A DNA stretch of 64,000 nucleotides from Streptomyces sp. NBC_01476 (GCF_036227265.1 NZ_CP109446.1:4287001-4351000); one strand, 5' to 3'. Shown: positions 8,938 through 17,589, numbered from the stretch's first letter. Made by a program: numbers and translations. Notes: a model not told the origin generated them from the letters alone.

Positions 8938-9951
8938 GTGTCCATGCGTGTTGGAGTGCTCGACATCGGGTCCCAGTCGGCGCAGTTGAAGATCGCCGAT
9001 CTGGAACCCGGTCTGCCGCCGCGCCCGGTGACCACCGTGAAGCAGCCGGTACGCATCGGGGAGGGCACGGACCGGCGCGGCACGATCAACGCCGCCGCGA
9101 TCCACCGGCTGGTCGGCGCGGTGACACACGCGGTGGCCGCGGCGCAGGCCCACCAGGTGGACAGCCTCTATCCGTTCGCCACCTCGGCGGTGCGGGACGC
9201 GGCCAACAGCGAGGACGTGCTGCGGGCGGTGCGCACCGCCTGCGGCGTCCAGCTCGCCACCATGACCGGTGAGGAGGAGGCGCGGCTCACCTTCCTCGCC
9301 GCCCGCTCCTGGTACGGCTGGTCGGCCGGTCCGATGCTCCTGGCCGACCTCGGCGGCGGCACCCTGGAGATCGCCTACGGCCTCGGCCGGGAACCCTCGT
9401 ACGCCGTTTCACTGCCGCTCGGCGCGGCCCGCCTCACCCGCGACCACCTCACCTCGCGGCAGGACAAGCCGTGCACCAAGAAGGACCTGCGCGAACTGCA
9501 GGAGCACATCCGGGCCGGTCTGGCCGCCCCGGCCGCCGCCGTGGCCGGCCACCCGGCGCCGGCCCTGCGGGTCGCCACCTCACGGACCTTCACCCAGCTG
9601 GCCTGCCTCACCGGCGCCCCCTCCGCCAAGGCCGGCCCGTACGCGGTCCGCACGCTGGACCGCGGGGCGCTGGCGCGGTGGATTCCCCGGCTGGCCCGGA
9701 TGGCCCCGGCGCAGCGGGCCACGCTGCCCGGCATCTCCCGCGGCCGGGCCCCGCAGATGCTGGCCGGTGCGCTGGTCGCCGACGCGGTGATGGACCTGCT
9801 CGGTGTCGACCGCTTCACCGTCTGCCCGTGGGCGCTGCGCGAGGGCATCTTCCTCGACCGGCTGACCTCTTTCACCCGCACACCGGCGGCCCGCAACCGC
9901 GCGGTTCCGACCACGGTGGTGCGCCGCCCGCGGCGCGCGGTGCGCAGCTGA
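8938..9951 (+). CDS. Ppx/GppA-family phosphatase (exopolyphosphatase-like)
   Basis: 337 residues of the actin/Hsp70-like ASKHA fold. Phosphate-1 motif VGVLDIGSQSAQ near the N-terminus and phosphate-2 motif LLADLGGGTLEI near residue 140 are intact, with the EEEARLTF segment between them. Members hydrolyse polyphosphate or pppGpp. Residues expected as SN in DIGSN are SQ here, typical of a divergent second Ppx copy. The GTG at 8938 is chosen because GGGG (8928-8931) is 6 bases upstream; an ATG at 8944 would remove two residues. Stands alone, without a polyphosphate kinase nearby. Confidence 0.85.
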   Translation: MSMRVGVLDIGSQSAQLKIADLEPGLPPRPVTTVKQPVRIGEGTDRRGTINAAAIHRLVGAVTHAVAAAQAHQVDSLYPFATSAVRDAANSEDVLRAVRTACGVQLATMTGEEEARLTFLAARSWYGWSAGPMLLADLGGGTLEIAYGLGREPSYAVSLPLGAARLTRDHLTSRQDKPCTKKDLRELQEHIRAGLAAPAAAVAGHPAPALRVATSRTFTQLACLTGAPSAKAGPYAVRTLDRGALARWIPRLARMAPAQRATLPGISRGRAPQMLAGALVADAVMDLLGVDRFTVCPWALREGIFLDRLTSFTRTPAARNRAVPTTVVRRPRRAVRS

Positions 9952-10279
9952 CCCGAACGGCGCGCATTCCCGCCGGAATTGACGGTGCCGGCGGGGGCGA
10001 GGCGAAGGCAAAGGGAAGCAAAAAGGCGCCGGAAAAGCGCGCCGCCCCGGCCGTAAAAGCACAAGCAATGCCCGGGTAAAGGACGTTGAATCGCCTTTTC
10101 CGCAAGGGAATCCGCCCTTCGCGTGAGGGCTCGCCCGTGTGTGCGGCGGTCGCGTCCGCCCGGCGGGGCAACCAGGCACCCGCGTACGGCGGTCCGGGGG
10201 CCGTGCGGCACACTCTCCTCGACAGCGACGGCCCGGGACGGGCACGTCGCAAGGGTGGGAAAGCCACAAGGGGGCAAAG
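9952..10279. other. 328-base gap, no gene assigned
   Basis: A locally A-rich patch (about 10010-10085) interrupts the otherwise GC-rich sequence. No convincing promoter pair, hairpin or coding frame was found. Confidence 0.3.
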
Positions 10280-10588
10280 ATGATCATCTGGGGTACCCGG
10301 AGCTACCTGTACCAACTCGCCATGCTGACCCTGGTCTGCGGGCGCTGCGGCAACCCGGCCGCGCACACCCTCCGCAAGCGCGTGGTGAAGTTCACGCTCT
10401 TCTTCATCCCGCTCTTCCCGGTCAGCACGAAGTACTCCACGCAGTGCACCTTCTGCGGGGCGCAGCAGCAGCTGCCCAAGGAGCAGGCCGAGCAGCTGCA
10501 GGCACAGGCCGCCGGGCCGGTCCGGCCGCAGCAGGGACAGGCGCCGCAGCAGGCCGCTCCGCAGGGCCAGAACCCGTACCAGAACTGA
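10280..10588 (+). CDS. small zinc-ribbon protein
   Basis: 102 residues. AAGGGGG (10268-10274) precedes the ATG by five bases and decides this start. The N-terminal part has two CxxC knuckles (CGRCG and CTFCG) separated by a hydrophobic stretch (FTLFFIPLFPV), the layout of the short zinc-ribbon family found across actinomycetes, and a Gln/Pro/Ala-rich disordered tail. The central hydrophobic patch may insert in or contact the membrane. Function not established; stands alone between unrelated genes. Confidence 0.8.
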   Translation: MIIWGTRSYLYQLAMLTLVCGRCGNPAAHTLRKRVVKFTLFFIPLFPVSTKYSTQCTFCGAQQQLPKEQAEQLQAQAAGPVRPQQGQAPQQAAPQGQNPYQN

Positions 10589-10639
10589 TCACTGCCCGGG
10601 GGCCGGGCGGCGGGGGGAGCGGGGGAGACCGGACACCGA

Positions 10640-10672
10640 GGGGCCCGGCGGGAGATGGTCCCGCCGGGCCCC
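10640..10672. terminator. perfect 14-bp bidirectional terminator hairpin
   Basis: GGGGCCCGGCGGGA (10640-10653) pairs perfectly with 10659-10672 around a 5-base loop. It sits between the convergent zinc-ribbon and S53 peptidase genes. Confidence 0.8.
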
Positions 10673-10689
10673 TGGCTTCGCCCGCGTGC

Positions 10690-12696
10690 CTACTTCTTGA
10701 AGGACTTCAGGTACGCCAGGGTCGGCGAGCCGACACCCGTCGCGTTGTCGAAGCCGGGCACCGCGTTGAGCGTGGTGTCCTGGCCGAAGGCGATCAGGCG
10801 GACCGAGAGCGTGCCGTTGATGACACCGAAGTCGGTGACGTTGGTCAGCGGGATCCGGCCCTTCTGGGCCGCCTTGTCCACGACGTCGGTGAACTTCTTG
10901 TGCTGGTCGTAGATCGTCGGGTTGGCGAAGCCGATCGGGCGGTGCTTCGCCTGGATCGCGTCGGCCTGCACCGCGGCGAACTCCGGCGAGGAGACGCTGG
11001 TGCCGCCGTAGCCGCCCTCGCTGTAGTCGGCGCCGTCCGAGATGCCGACCAGCACCGAGGTGTACAGGTCACCGTTCATGGAGACGTCCGGGGTGACGCG
11101 CTGCGCGGTCCGGCTGGTCGCACCGGTCATCAGGGTGTGCGACAGCAGGGTCGGCACGACACCGACCTGGTAGCCGGGCTGCTTGAAGTCCTCGCTGGTG
11201 CCGCCGCCACCACCGAAGTAGAACGGCGCGGGCAGCGGGGTCCAGCTCTTGCCGTCCGCGGACAGGGCGGAGCGCTCGGTGCCCATGTCGGTCTCGAAGC
11301 CGTACGCGCCTGCCTTGCTGGCCAGGCCGAGCGCGGTGCCGCCGACCGAGGTCACCCACGGGTCGGAGTCGGGCCAGTTGGCCTGCGCGCGCAGGGTGTC
11401 CGGCTGGCAGTTGGCGCCGGTCGAGGCCGCCACCGGGCCGCTGTCGCCGCAGTCGCCCGCGGAGAAGTTGATGGTGATGCCCTCGATCGCGGCCTCCTGG
11501 AAGACCTGCTCGTAGGCGGCGATCTCGGTGGCGCTGACATCGGCGCCGTCCGTGGTGTGCATGATCTCGCCCCACGAGTTCGTGATCACGTCAGCACGGT
11601 GGTTGTCGACGATGTTGCTGATCGCGCCCAGCAGGTCGTCGTCGTTGCAGGAGTCGGCACCGACGTAGAGGACGTCGGCGTCCGGGGCGAGCCCGTGCGC
11701 CATCTCGACGTCCAGCGCCTCCTCGGGCGCCCAGCCCTCGGGTCCGCCGCAGAGATCCTGGTCCGTCCACTGGGACGGGTCCACGATCTCGGTGTACTGG
11801 CCGGACTTGAACGCCTTGTCACCGTGGTTGCGCGCGTACTGGTTGGCGTCCGCCAGCATGGTGGAGCTGCCGTACGCGTCCACGACCGCGATCGTCGCGC
11901 CCTTGCCGGTCAGGCCGGAGGCGGTGATGCCGTAGGCCTTGCGCAGCTGCGAGGGGTAGAACGAGCACTGGTCGAACGGCACCGGGGACTTGGTGAATCC
12001 GGCCGGCGCGCCCTTGGCCAGCTTCTGGCCCCAGTAGTCGGAGCAGGTGGCCTCGGTCGGCAGGCCCTTGCCCGGCTTGCCGTTCTTGTCCGCGGGGGTG
12101 GTGCTGACCTTCCGCGAGTCCGGCTTCACCACGTTGGTGCCGGCCGAGGCGAGGCCGTTGACGCCGAGGATCGCGGAGGAGACCTTGGCCGGGATCACCA
12201 CGTCGCGGGCCGGCGCGTGCTGCAGCTTCCCGCTCACCCGGTACTGGTGGATCCCGGTACCGAACGCCTTGGTGATCGCGGTGTTGGTGCCCTTGACCGT
12301 GATCGCGTGCTCGGTGGTGGTGACCACCGTGAGCCCCGAGTCGGTCGCCCACTGCTGCACGGCCTTGACCTGCGCCTTGGTGGCACCGAAGCGGGCCTGG
12401 TACGCCGCCGGGCTCAGGAACTTGCCGTAGCTCGCGCTCTTCGGGTCCGAGACGGCGGTGGCGTACGTGGTGAGGCCCTTGGCGTCCTGGCCGGCCAGGT
12501 ACACGGTGCCGGTGATCTCGGTGGAGGCGGGCACGGCGCCGGCGTCGGCGGAAGGGGCGGCCCACTTCGGGTGCGTTCCCGCGATGGTCTTGGCGGCCGG
12601 CGCGGGGGCGGTCGCCTGCGACGGCATGGCGAGGATCAGCGAGCCGGAGACGAGCGCCAGGGACGCTGCCGCGACCACGCCTATCCGGGCCCGCAC
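10690..12696 (-). CDS. secreted S53 family (sedolisin/kumamolisin-like) serine-carboxyl peptidase
   Basis: Acid-type extracellular peptidase of about 668 residues: signal peptide (IGVVAAASLALVSGSLILA), a pro-kumamolisin activation domain (VYLAGQDAKGLTTYA to the TSVI-like end), then the catalytic domain. Catalytic Glu and Asp lie in EEALDVEMAHG, the oxyanion Asp region is VITNSWGE and the nucleophile Ser is in GGTSVSSPEF; C-terminal FDNATGVGSP is the calcium loop. The GTG at 12696 is the nearest conventional start before the signal peptide but has no ribosome site. GGAG five bases before an in-frame ATT at 12721-12723 is a better-placed alternative (see findings). The frame also extends further upstream. 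Confidence 0.88.
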   Translation of the reverse strand: MRARIGVVAAASLALVSGSLILAMPSQATAPAPAAKTIAGTHPKWAAPSADAGAVPASTEITGTVYLAGQDAKGLTTYATAVSDPKSASYGKFLSPAAYQARFGATKAQVKAVQQWATDSGLTVVTTTEHAITVKGTNTAITKAFGTGIHQYRVSGKLQHAPARDVVIPAKVSSAILGVNGLASAGTNVVKPDSRKVSTTPADKNGKPGKGLPTEATCSDYWGQKLAKGAPAGFTKSPVPFDQCSFYPSQLRKAYGITASGLTGKGATIAVVDAYGSSTMLADANQYARNHGDKAFKSGQYTEIVDPSQWTDQDLCGGPEGWAPEEALDVEMAHGLAPDADVLYVGADSCNDDDLLGAISNIVDNHRADVITNSWGEIMHTTDGADVSATEIAAYEQVFQEAAIEGITINFSAGDCGDSGPVAASTGANCQPDTLRAQANWPDSDPWVTSVGGTALGLASKAGAYGFETDMGTERSALSADGKSWTPLPAPFYFGGGGGTSEDFKQPGYQVGVVPTLLSHTLMTGATSRTAQRVTPDVSMNGDLYTSVLVGISDGADYSEGGYGGTSVSSPEFAAVQADAIQAKHRPIGFANPTIYDQHKKFTDVVDKAAQKGRIPLTNVTDFGVINGTLSVRLIAFGQDTTLNAVPGFDNATGVGSPTLAYLKSFKK

Positions 12697-12970
12697 GACG
12701 CGGGGATTTCGTATGTCGGTAATGACGACTCCAACGTGATGGTCCGTAGGGAGGAGACAACTTGGCGGGTGCACGCGGTTGGGCGTACTCGGCTGTAGTG
12801 TGCACGCCACATGAGGAGCCTGGGAACGGTCATCCGCATTTGTTAGGTGGACCTTTAATAAGCGGCCGGGGTTTTCCACAGCCATAACTCAGGTCAGAAG
12901 CGGGCGATAGCTGCGAATCGCCCTCAGGCGTCCCATCCCGCGCGGCAGTTGGCCCGGCGCGGTGGCCGGC

Positions 12971-13726
12971 CTACGGGGCCGTGGGGCTCTTGCGGTGGTC
13001 CGCGGCCCAGCGGTCCATCCGGGCGGTGATGTCGGCGAAGTGCTCGGCGATCGAGGCGGCGGCGGCGTCCGGGTCGCGTGAGCGCAGCGCTTCCAGGACC
13101 TGGCGGTGCTGGCGCACCACCTGCTGGTGGTCGGTGCGCGGCTTGCCGACCTCGGCCTCCAACTGCCGGTAGACGCCACAGAAGAGCGCGATGAGCTGGA
13201 GCACCAGGACATTGCCGAGCGGTTCGTAGAGCAGTTCGTGGAAGCGCCGGTCGTGCCCGGCCCGGCCGGTGTCGCCGTCGGCCTCCAGCGCGTCCAGCTC
13301 CTCCTGGAGCCGGTCCAGGTCCGCGGCCGACAGAGCGAGCGCCGAGCGGCGGATGAGGCCGCTCTCCAGCAGGGCGCGCACCTCCACGATGTCCCGCAGC
13401 GCGCGCGGATTCTCCCGGCGGACCGCGAGCCGGGTGTGGAAGAGCAGCCCGGGGGCCATCGGGAGCACCTGGGACGTCCCCACATAGGTGCCGTAGCCGT
13501 GCCGGATGTCCACGATGCCGAGCGCCTGGAGGCTCTTCAGTGCCTCGCGGACCGAATTCCGGCTGACGCCGAGGGCGCGCATCAGTTCGGTCTCCGCGGG
13601 CAGCGCCTCGCCCGGGTCCAGGTCCAGTTCCACGATCAGGTCGATGACCTGGTCCTGCACGGTCGGCCGCCGGTTGCGGCCCGGTGCCGCGCCCTCCGGC
13701 GCGGGGGGCTTGCGCTGCGCTGGCAT
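12971..13726 (-). CDS. GntR/FadR-family regulator of the sialic acid operon
   Basis: 251 residues: winged helix at about 22-90 (LPAETELMRALGVSRNSVREALKSL) and an all-helical FCD effector domain with the expected metal-site residues (E...H...H...H; DRRFHELLYEP, QHRQVLEAL, EHFADI). It is divergent from nanT, nanA and the sialidase, so it most likely represses them and responds to sialic acid or a breakdown product, as NanR (also FCD) does in E. coli. A -10 box lies exactly seven bases before the ATG, indicating a leaderless mRNA, and operator repeats follow at 13749-13777. Effector not proven. Confidence 0.88.
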   Translation of the reverse strand: MPAQRKPPAPEGAAPGRNRRPTVQDQVIDLIVELDLDPGEALPAETELMRALGVSRNSVREALKSLQALGIVDIRHGYGTYVGTSQVLPMAPGLLFHTRLAVRRENPRALRDIVEVRALLESGLIRRSALALSAADLDRLQEELDALEADGDTGRAGHDRRFHELLYEPLGNVLVLQLIALFCGVYRQLEAEVGKPRTDHQQVVRQHRQVLEALRSRDPDAAAASIAEHFADITARMDRWAADHRKSPTAP

Positions 13727-13733
13727 GGCGCCT

Positions 13734-13739
13734 AGGTTA
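13734..13739 (-). promoter_or_regulatory. -10 box of a leaderless GntR transcript
   Basis: TAACCT on the minus strand, with seven bases between it and the ATG at 13726. This is the spacing of leaderless actinomycete promoters, putting transcription start at or next to the A of ATG. Confidence 0.5.
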
Positions 13740-13748
13740 CCGCCATGT

Positions 13749-13777
13749 GTAGGACGTTGGACGTCCTACGTCCTACC
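13749..13777. promoter_or_regulatory. operator with three TAGGACG/CGTCCTA half-sites
   Basis: GTAGGACG-N5-CGTCCTAC is a perfect inverted repeat (13749-13769), and a further CGTCCTA follows immediately in tandem (13769-13775). It lies just upstream of the GntR -10 box and in front of nanT, placed to control both directions. Confidence 0.7.
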
Positions 13778-13879
13778 TTCACTCGTCCGTCCGTCCGCTC
13801 ACTCCCCCACCCAGCCAGCCACCTATCCACCCACCCGCTCACCCATCCGTCCGCCCCCGCTCCCGAGGATGCGAGCCGC

Positions 13880-15361
13880 ATGACCGACACCGCCGCACCA
13901 CCGCTGCAATGGCGGGCCGAGCTGTCCCGGCAGGACCGGAAGGCGTTCTCGGCCGCCTGGCTCGGCTACGCCATGGACGGCTTCGATTTCGTGCTGATCA
14001 CCCTGGTACTGACCGAAATCGCCAAGGATTTCCATCTTTCCACCGTCACGGCGGCGACCCTGGTCTCCGCGGCCTTCGTGTCGCGCTGGTTCGGCGGACT
14101 GGCGATCGGCGCGCTCGGCGACCGGCTCGGGCGCCGCCCCGCCATGGTGCTGAGCATCGCCCTCTACGCGGTCGGCTCGGTGCTGTGCGGATTCTCCTGG
14201 GACTACTGGTCCCTCTTCGCCTTCCGGATGGTCGTCGGCCTCGGCATGGCCGGTGAGTACAGCGCCAGCGCCACGTACATCATCGAGAGCTGGCCGCGCC
14301 GGATGCGGAACACCGCGAGCGGCATGCTCCTCTCCGGCTACCCGCTGGGCGGTGTGCTGGCCGCCAAGACGTACGCGTGGGTGGTGCCGCACACCAGCTG
14401 GCGGGTGCTCTTCTGGATCGGCATCCTGCCGGTGGTCCTCGCGGTCTACCTGCGCCGGCGGCTGCCGGAGGCGACCGACTGGAAGCAGGCCCGCGAGGCG
14501 CACGGGGAGCCGGTCAGCGCCACCCGGCTGCTCTTCGCCGGCCGCCGCAGGACCTGGAACGTGCCGGTCTGCCTGGTCGCCGCGGTCGCGCTGCTCGTGG
14601 TGCTCCGCGGCGAGCCGACGGCGGTCACACTGCCGCTGATCGCGGTCACCATAGCCTGCTTCGTCGCGCTCACCGTGCAGTTCGCCGGCCGCCTGTGGCC
14701 GGTGGTGGTGGCGCTGATGGTCACCGTCTTCTGCGCGTTCCTCTACTCCTGGCCGCTGCAGTCGCTGCTGCCGACGTACCTCAAGACGCATCTGCACTAC
14801 GACCCGGCGCAGGTCTCCGACGCGCTGCTCTACGCCGGCATCGGCTACGCGGCCGGCTCGGTGCTCACCGGCTACCTCGGTGACCGGTTCGGCACCCGGC
14901 AGGCGTACATCGGCATGCTGATCGCGTCGCTCGCCTTCGTCTACCCGGTCTTCGCCCTGGGTGAGGGGCACACGGTCTGGCTGTGGGTGCTGCTCTTCCT
15001 GCTGCTGGCCACCAGCCAGGGCGCGTCCGGGATTCTCCCGAAGTACGTCTCGCAGTTCTACCCCATCCGCCTGCGGGCCGCCGCGCTCGGCTTCAGTTAC
15101 AACGTCGGCGCACTGGGCGGGGCGGCGGCGCCGGTGCTGGGCGCGAAGCTGGCGAAGCCGCTCAGCCTGGGGACCTCGATCACGGTCCTGGGCCTCGCAC
15201 TCACCGCGGTGGTCGTGCTGCTGGTCGGCTTCGACCTGCCGGGCCGGATGCAGCGGCGGGTGGACGCGCGGCATCCCGGGGCGGCCGACGTGTACGAACC
15301 CGGCGGGACGGCAGCTCCGGCCGTCGTCGCCGCCATCGATCCGAAGAGTGAGAAGGTCTGA
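13880..15361 (+). CDS. nanT: NanT-like sialic acid:H+ symporter (MFS)
   Basis: 493 residues, twelve predicted transmembrane helices. As recalled, it follows E. coli NanT along most of its length: FSAAWLGYAMDGFDFVLI, ISAAF/SRWFGGL, MAGEYSASATYIIESWP, FAFLYSWPLQSLLPTYLKT and GFSYNVGALGGAAAPVLGA all have close counterparts. Imports N-acetylneuraminate for the lyase encoded next. The ATG at 13880 begins at the usual hydrophilic N-terminus; GAGGA lies about ten bases upstream. Stop and next start share bases (TGATG), so nanA is translationally coupled. Controlled by the divergent GntR protein by position. Confidence 0.92.
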   Translation: MTDTAAPPLQWRAELSRQDRKAFSAAWLGYAMDGFDFVLITLVLTEIAKDFHLSTVTAATLVSAAFVSRWFGGLAIGALGDRLGRRPAMVLSIALYAVGSVLCGFSWDYWSLFAFRMVVGLGMAGEYSASATYIIESWPRRMRNTASGMLLSGYPLGGVLAAKTYAWVVPHTSWRVLFWIGILPVVLAVYLRRRLPEATDWKQAREAHGEPVSATRLLFAGRRRTWNVPVCLVAAVALLVVLRGEPTAVTLPLIAVTIACFVALTVQFAGRLWPVVVALMVTVFCAFLYSWPLQSLLPTYLKTHLHYDPAQVSDALLYAGIGYAAGSVLTGYLGDRFGTRQAYIGMLIASLAFVYPVFALGEGHTVWLWVLLFLLLATSQGASGILPKYVSQFYPIRLRAAALGFSYNVGALGGAAAPVLGAKLAKPLSLGTSITVLGLALTAVVVLLVGFDLPGRMQRRVDARHPGAADVYEPGGTAAPAVVAAIDPKSEKV

Positions 15362-16278
15362 TGTTCCACGGAGTCGTTCCTCCCCTGTGCACCCCGCTCA
15401 CCGAGGACGGGGAGGTGGACACCCGCTCGTTGGAGCGGCTCACCGCGTTCCAGCTCGACGCGGGCGTGCACGGCCTGTTCGTCGGCGGCTCCACCGGGGA
15501 GGTCGCCCAGCTGACCGACACCGACCGCGACACCGCGCTGCGTACCGTCGTCGCCACCGCGGCCGGGCAGGTCCCGGTGCTGGCCGGCGCGATCGACACC
15601 GGCACCCGGCGGGTGCTGGAGCACGCCCGGCGGGCCCAGGCGCTGGGCGCGGACGCGGTGGTGGTGACCGCGCCGTTCTATGTGGGCGTGGGCGAGGCGG
15701 AGGTGCGCGCGCACTACGAGATGCTGCACGCGGCCCTCGACCTGCCGCTGGTCGCGTACGACATCCCGTCCAACGTCGGCTTCAAGCTCCCGTCGGGCCT
15801 GGTCACGGAGCTGGCCCAGCGGAAGGTGATCGTCGCGGTCAAGGACTCCTCCGGCGACCTGGAGGGCTTCCAGCGGGTGCTGGACGGGGCGGCGGCCACC
15901 GGGCTCGACTGCCTGACCGGCTCCGAGACCCTCGCCGACCTGGCGATGGCCCGCGGCGCGGACGGTATCGTCCCCGGCCTCGGCAACGTCGACCCGCACG
16001 GGTACGTGCGTCTGTACGAGGCCGCCCGCGCCGGGGACTTCGCCGCCGCCCGCGCCGAACAGCGGCGCCTGACAGCCCTGTTCACCATCGTCGAGATCGC
16101 CGACCGGTCCCGCGTCGGCCGTATCTCCGGCGCGCTCGGCGCCTTCAAGGCGGCCCTCGTCGCCCGCGGCGTGATCGACCACCCCCGCACCCAGTCCCCG
16201 CTGCTTCCCCTCACCGAGCAGGAGACCCGCTCCGTCGCGGACCGCTTGGCAGCAGCGGGCCTCCCCCGGATCCCCTGA
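15361..16278 (+). CDS. nanA: NanA/DapA-family aldolase, probable N-acetylneuraminate lyase
   Basis: 305-residue class I TIM-barrel aldolase. GGSTGEVAQL matches the GxxGE substrate loop, the catalytic Tyr is in LVAYDIPSNVG and the Schiff-base Lys in VAVKDSSGDL. The family also includes dihydrodipicolinate synthase and other 2-keto acid lyases, so sequence alone does not fix the substrate. Overlap with nanT and the following sialidase make cleavage of sialic acid to ManNAc and pyruvate the best reading. ManNAc kinase and epimerase are not encoded nearby and would have to come from elsewhere. Confidence 0.82.
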   Translation: MFHGVVPPLCTPLTEDGEVDTRSLERLTAFQLDAGVHGLFVGGSTGEVAQLTDTDRDTALRTVVATAAGQVPVLAGAIDTGTRRVLEHARRAQALGADAVVVTAPFYVGVGEAEVRAHYEMLHAALDLPLVAYDIPSNVGFKLPSGLVTELAQRKVIVAVKDSSGDLEGFQRVLDGAAATGLDCLTGSETLADLAMARGADGIVPGLGNVDPHGYVRLYEAARAGDFAAARAEQRRLTALFTIVEIADRSRVGRISGALGAFKAALVARGVIDHPRTQSPLLPLTEQETRSVADRLAAAGLPRIP

Positions 16279-16340
16279 CCGCCGCCCGCCGACCGCCGGC
16301 CCCGCGGGGTGGGGCGGCTGATCCGCTCAGCTCAGCGCAA

Positions 16341-16368
16341 GCCGATCGTTCTTAGCCGATCGTTCTTA
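16341..16368 (+). repeat. tandem 14-bp direct repeat before the sialidase
   Basis: GCCGATCGTTCTTA occurs twice in perfect tandem (16341-16354, 16355-16368), each containing the palindrome CGATCG. It ends three bases before the ribosome site GGAGGT. Position suggests an operator or a 5' UTR element of the sialidase gene. Confidence 0.6.
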
Positions 16369-16383
16369 TGGGAGGTCGTTGTC

Positions 16384-17589
16384 ATGCCGTTGCGCCGACG
16401 TCAGCTCGTCGTGTTGCCGCTTGCCGCGGGGATGGTGGGCTGGGGCGGGTGGCCGGCGCGGGCCTCCGCGGCCGGTTCCGGTCCCCGCGACGCCGCGGAA
16501 TCCGTACCGTTCACCGCGGGGGAGGACGGCTACGCCGTGTACCGGGTGCCCGCCGTGGTGCGCACCCGGCGCGGCACGCTCGTGGCGTTCGCCGAGGCGC
16601 GGGCCGGGAGTTCGGACACCGGCAGCATCGTGGTGGTCGCCAGGCGCTCGGCGGACGGGGGCCGCAGCTGGGGACCGCTCGCCGTGGTGGCCGGCGACGG
16701 CAGCGACACGCACGGCAACCCGGCGCCCGTGGTGGACCCGCGTACCGGCCGGATCACTCTGCTGACCTGCACCAACGCTGCCGACGCCACCGAAGCCGCG
16801 ATCATGTCCGGCACGGTACCGGCCGCGGCCGGCCGCCGCGTGTGGGTGCGGCACAGCGACGACGACGGGCGGCGCTTCAGCGCACCCCGCGAGATCACCG
16901 CCGAGGCCAAGCACCCCGGTTGGCGCTGGTACGCCACCGGCCCCGGCCACGGCGTCGCCGTGACGGCCGGTCCGCACCGGGGCCGCCTCGTGGTGGCCGC
17001 CAACCACTCCACCGCGCCGCCGGCCGGCTCCGCCGACACCGGCACCGGCACCGAGGACAAGTACTACGGCGGCCACTGCCTGCTCAGCGACGACGGCGGC
17101 ACCCACTGGCGGATCGGTTTCGTGGACGGCACCCCCGACGGTGTGGTCAACGCCAACGAGTCCGCGGTGGCCGAACTCCCCGACGGCAGCCTCTACTTCA
17201 ACGCCCGCGACCAGAACGGCACCGCGCCGGGCGTCCGGGTGGACGCCTGGAGCGACGACGCGGGCGAGACCCTGCGCCGCCCTTACGCGCCCCAACCCGG
17301 CCTCGCCGGACCGGTGGTGGAGGGCAGCGTGCTGCAGCCGGCCGGCGGCCCACTGCTCTTCGCCGGCCCCAGCGATCCCGCCGCCCGGGCCGCGATGGCC
17401 GTACGGGCGTCCACCGACGGCGGCCACAGCTGGACGACCGTGCGCACCCTCTCCCAGCTCCCCGCCGGATACTGCGACCTGGTCCAGAGCGCCGGCGGGG
17501 AGGTGGGCCTGCTGTACGAGAGCGGTACGACGTCCCCCTACGAGCGGATCGTCTTCACCCGCATCCCGCTGCGCGGCCTGCGGCCGTGA
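16384..17589 (+). CDS. exported GH33-like exo-alpha-sialidase
   Basis: 401 residues. N-terminal RRRQLVVLPLAAGMVGWGG with following Ala-rich region is a Tat/Sec export signal. The six-bladed propeller shows the YRVP motif (FRIP-type, with the first arginine of the triad), AFAEAR, and three Asp boxes (SADGGRSWG, SDDGGTHW, STDGGHSW); VNANESAVAELPDG and a C-terminal YESG fit the catalytic Glu and Tyr regions. It would release sialic acid outside the cell for NanT. GGAGGT at 16371-16376 fixes the ATG. It has its own short leader with a 14-bp repeat, so it may be transcribed separately from nanTA. Confidence 0.9.
   Translation: MPLRRRQLVVLPLAAGMVGWGGWPARASAAGSGPRDAAESVPFTAGEDGYAVYRVPAVVRTRRGTLVAFAEARAGSSDTGSIVVVARRSADGGRSWGPLAVVAGDGSDTHGNPAPVVDPRTGRITLLTCTNAADATEAAIMSGTVPAAAGRRVWVRHSDDDGRRFSAPREITAEAKHPGWRWYATGPGHGVAVTAGPHRGRLVVAANHSTAPPAGSADTGTGTEDKYYGGHCLLSDDGGTHWRIGFVDGTPDGVVNANESAVAELPDGSLYFNARDQNGTAPGVRVDAWSDDAGETLRRPYAPQPGLAGPVVEGSVLQPAGGPLLFAGPSDPAARAAMAVRASTDGGHSWTTVRTLSQLPAGYCDLVQSAGGEVGLLYESGTTSPYERIVFTRIPLRGLRP

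Noticed and set aside
9952..10079. Lys/Ala-rich open frame running on past the Ppx-like stop (EAKAKGSKKAPEKRAA...)
   Set aside because: It is in a different frame from the Ppx gene, third positions are not GC-biased, and there is no start. A frameshifted C-terminal tail is possible but unsupported.
10123..12798. 891-codon plus-strand frame across the zinc-ribbon and S53 genes
   Set aside because: Low-complexity translation, antisense to a clear S53 peptidase, no ribosome site.
15361..16278. Lysine-pathway dihydrodipicolinate synthase
   Set aside because: Coupled to NanT and sialidase and under a divergent GntR; catabolic aldolase is the better reading, though sequence alone is not decisive.
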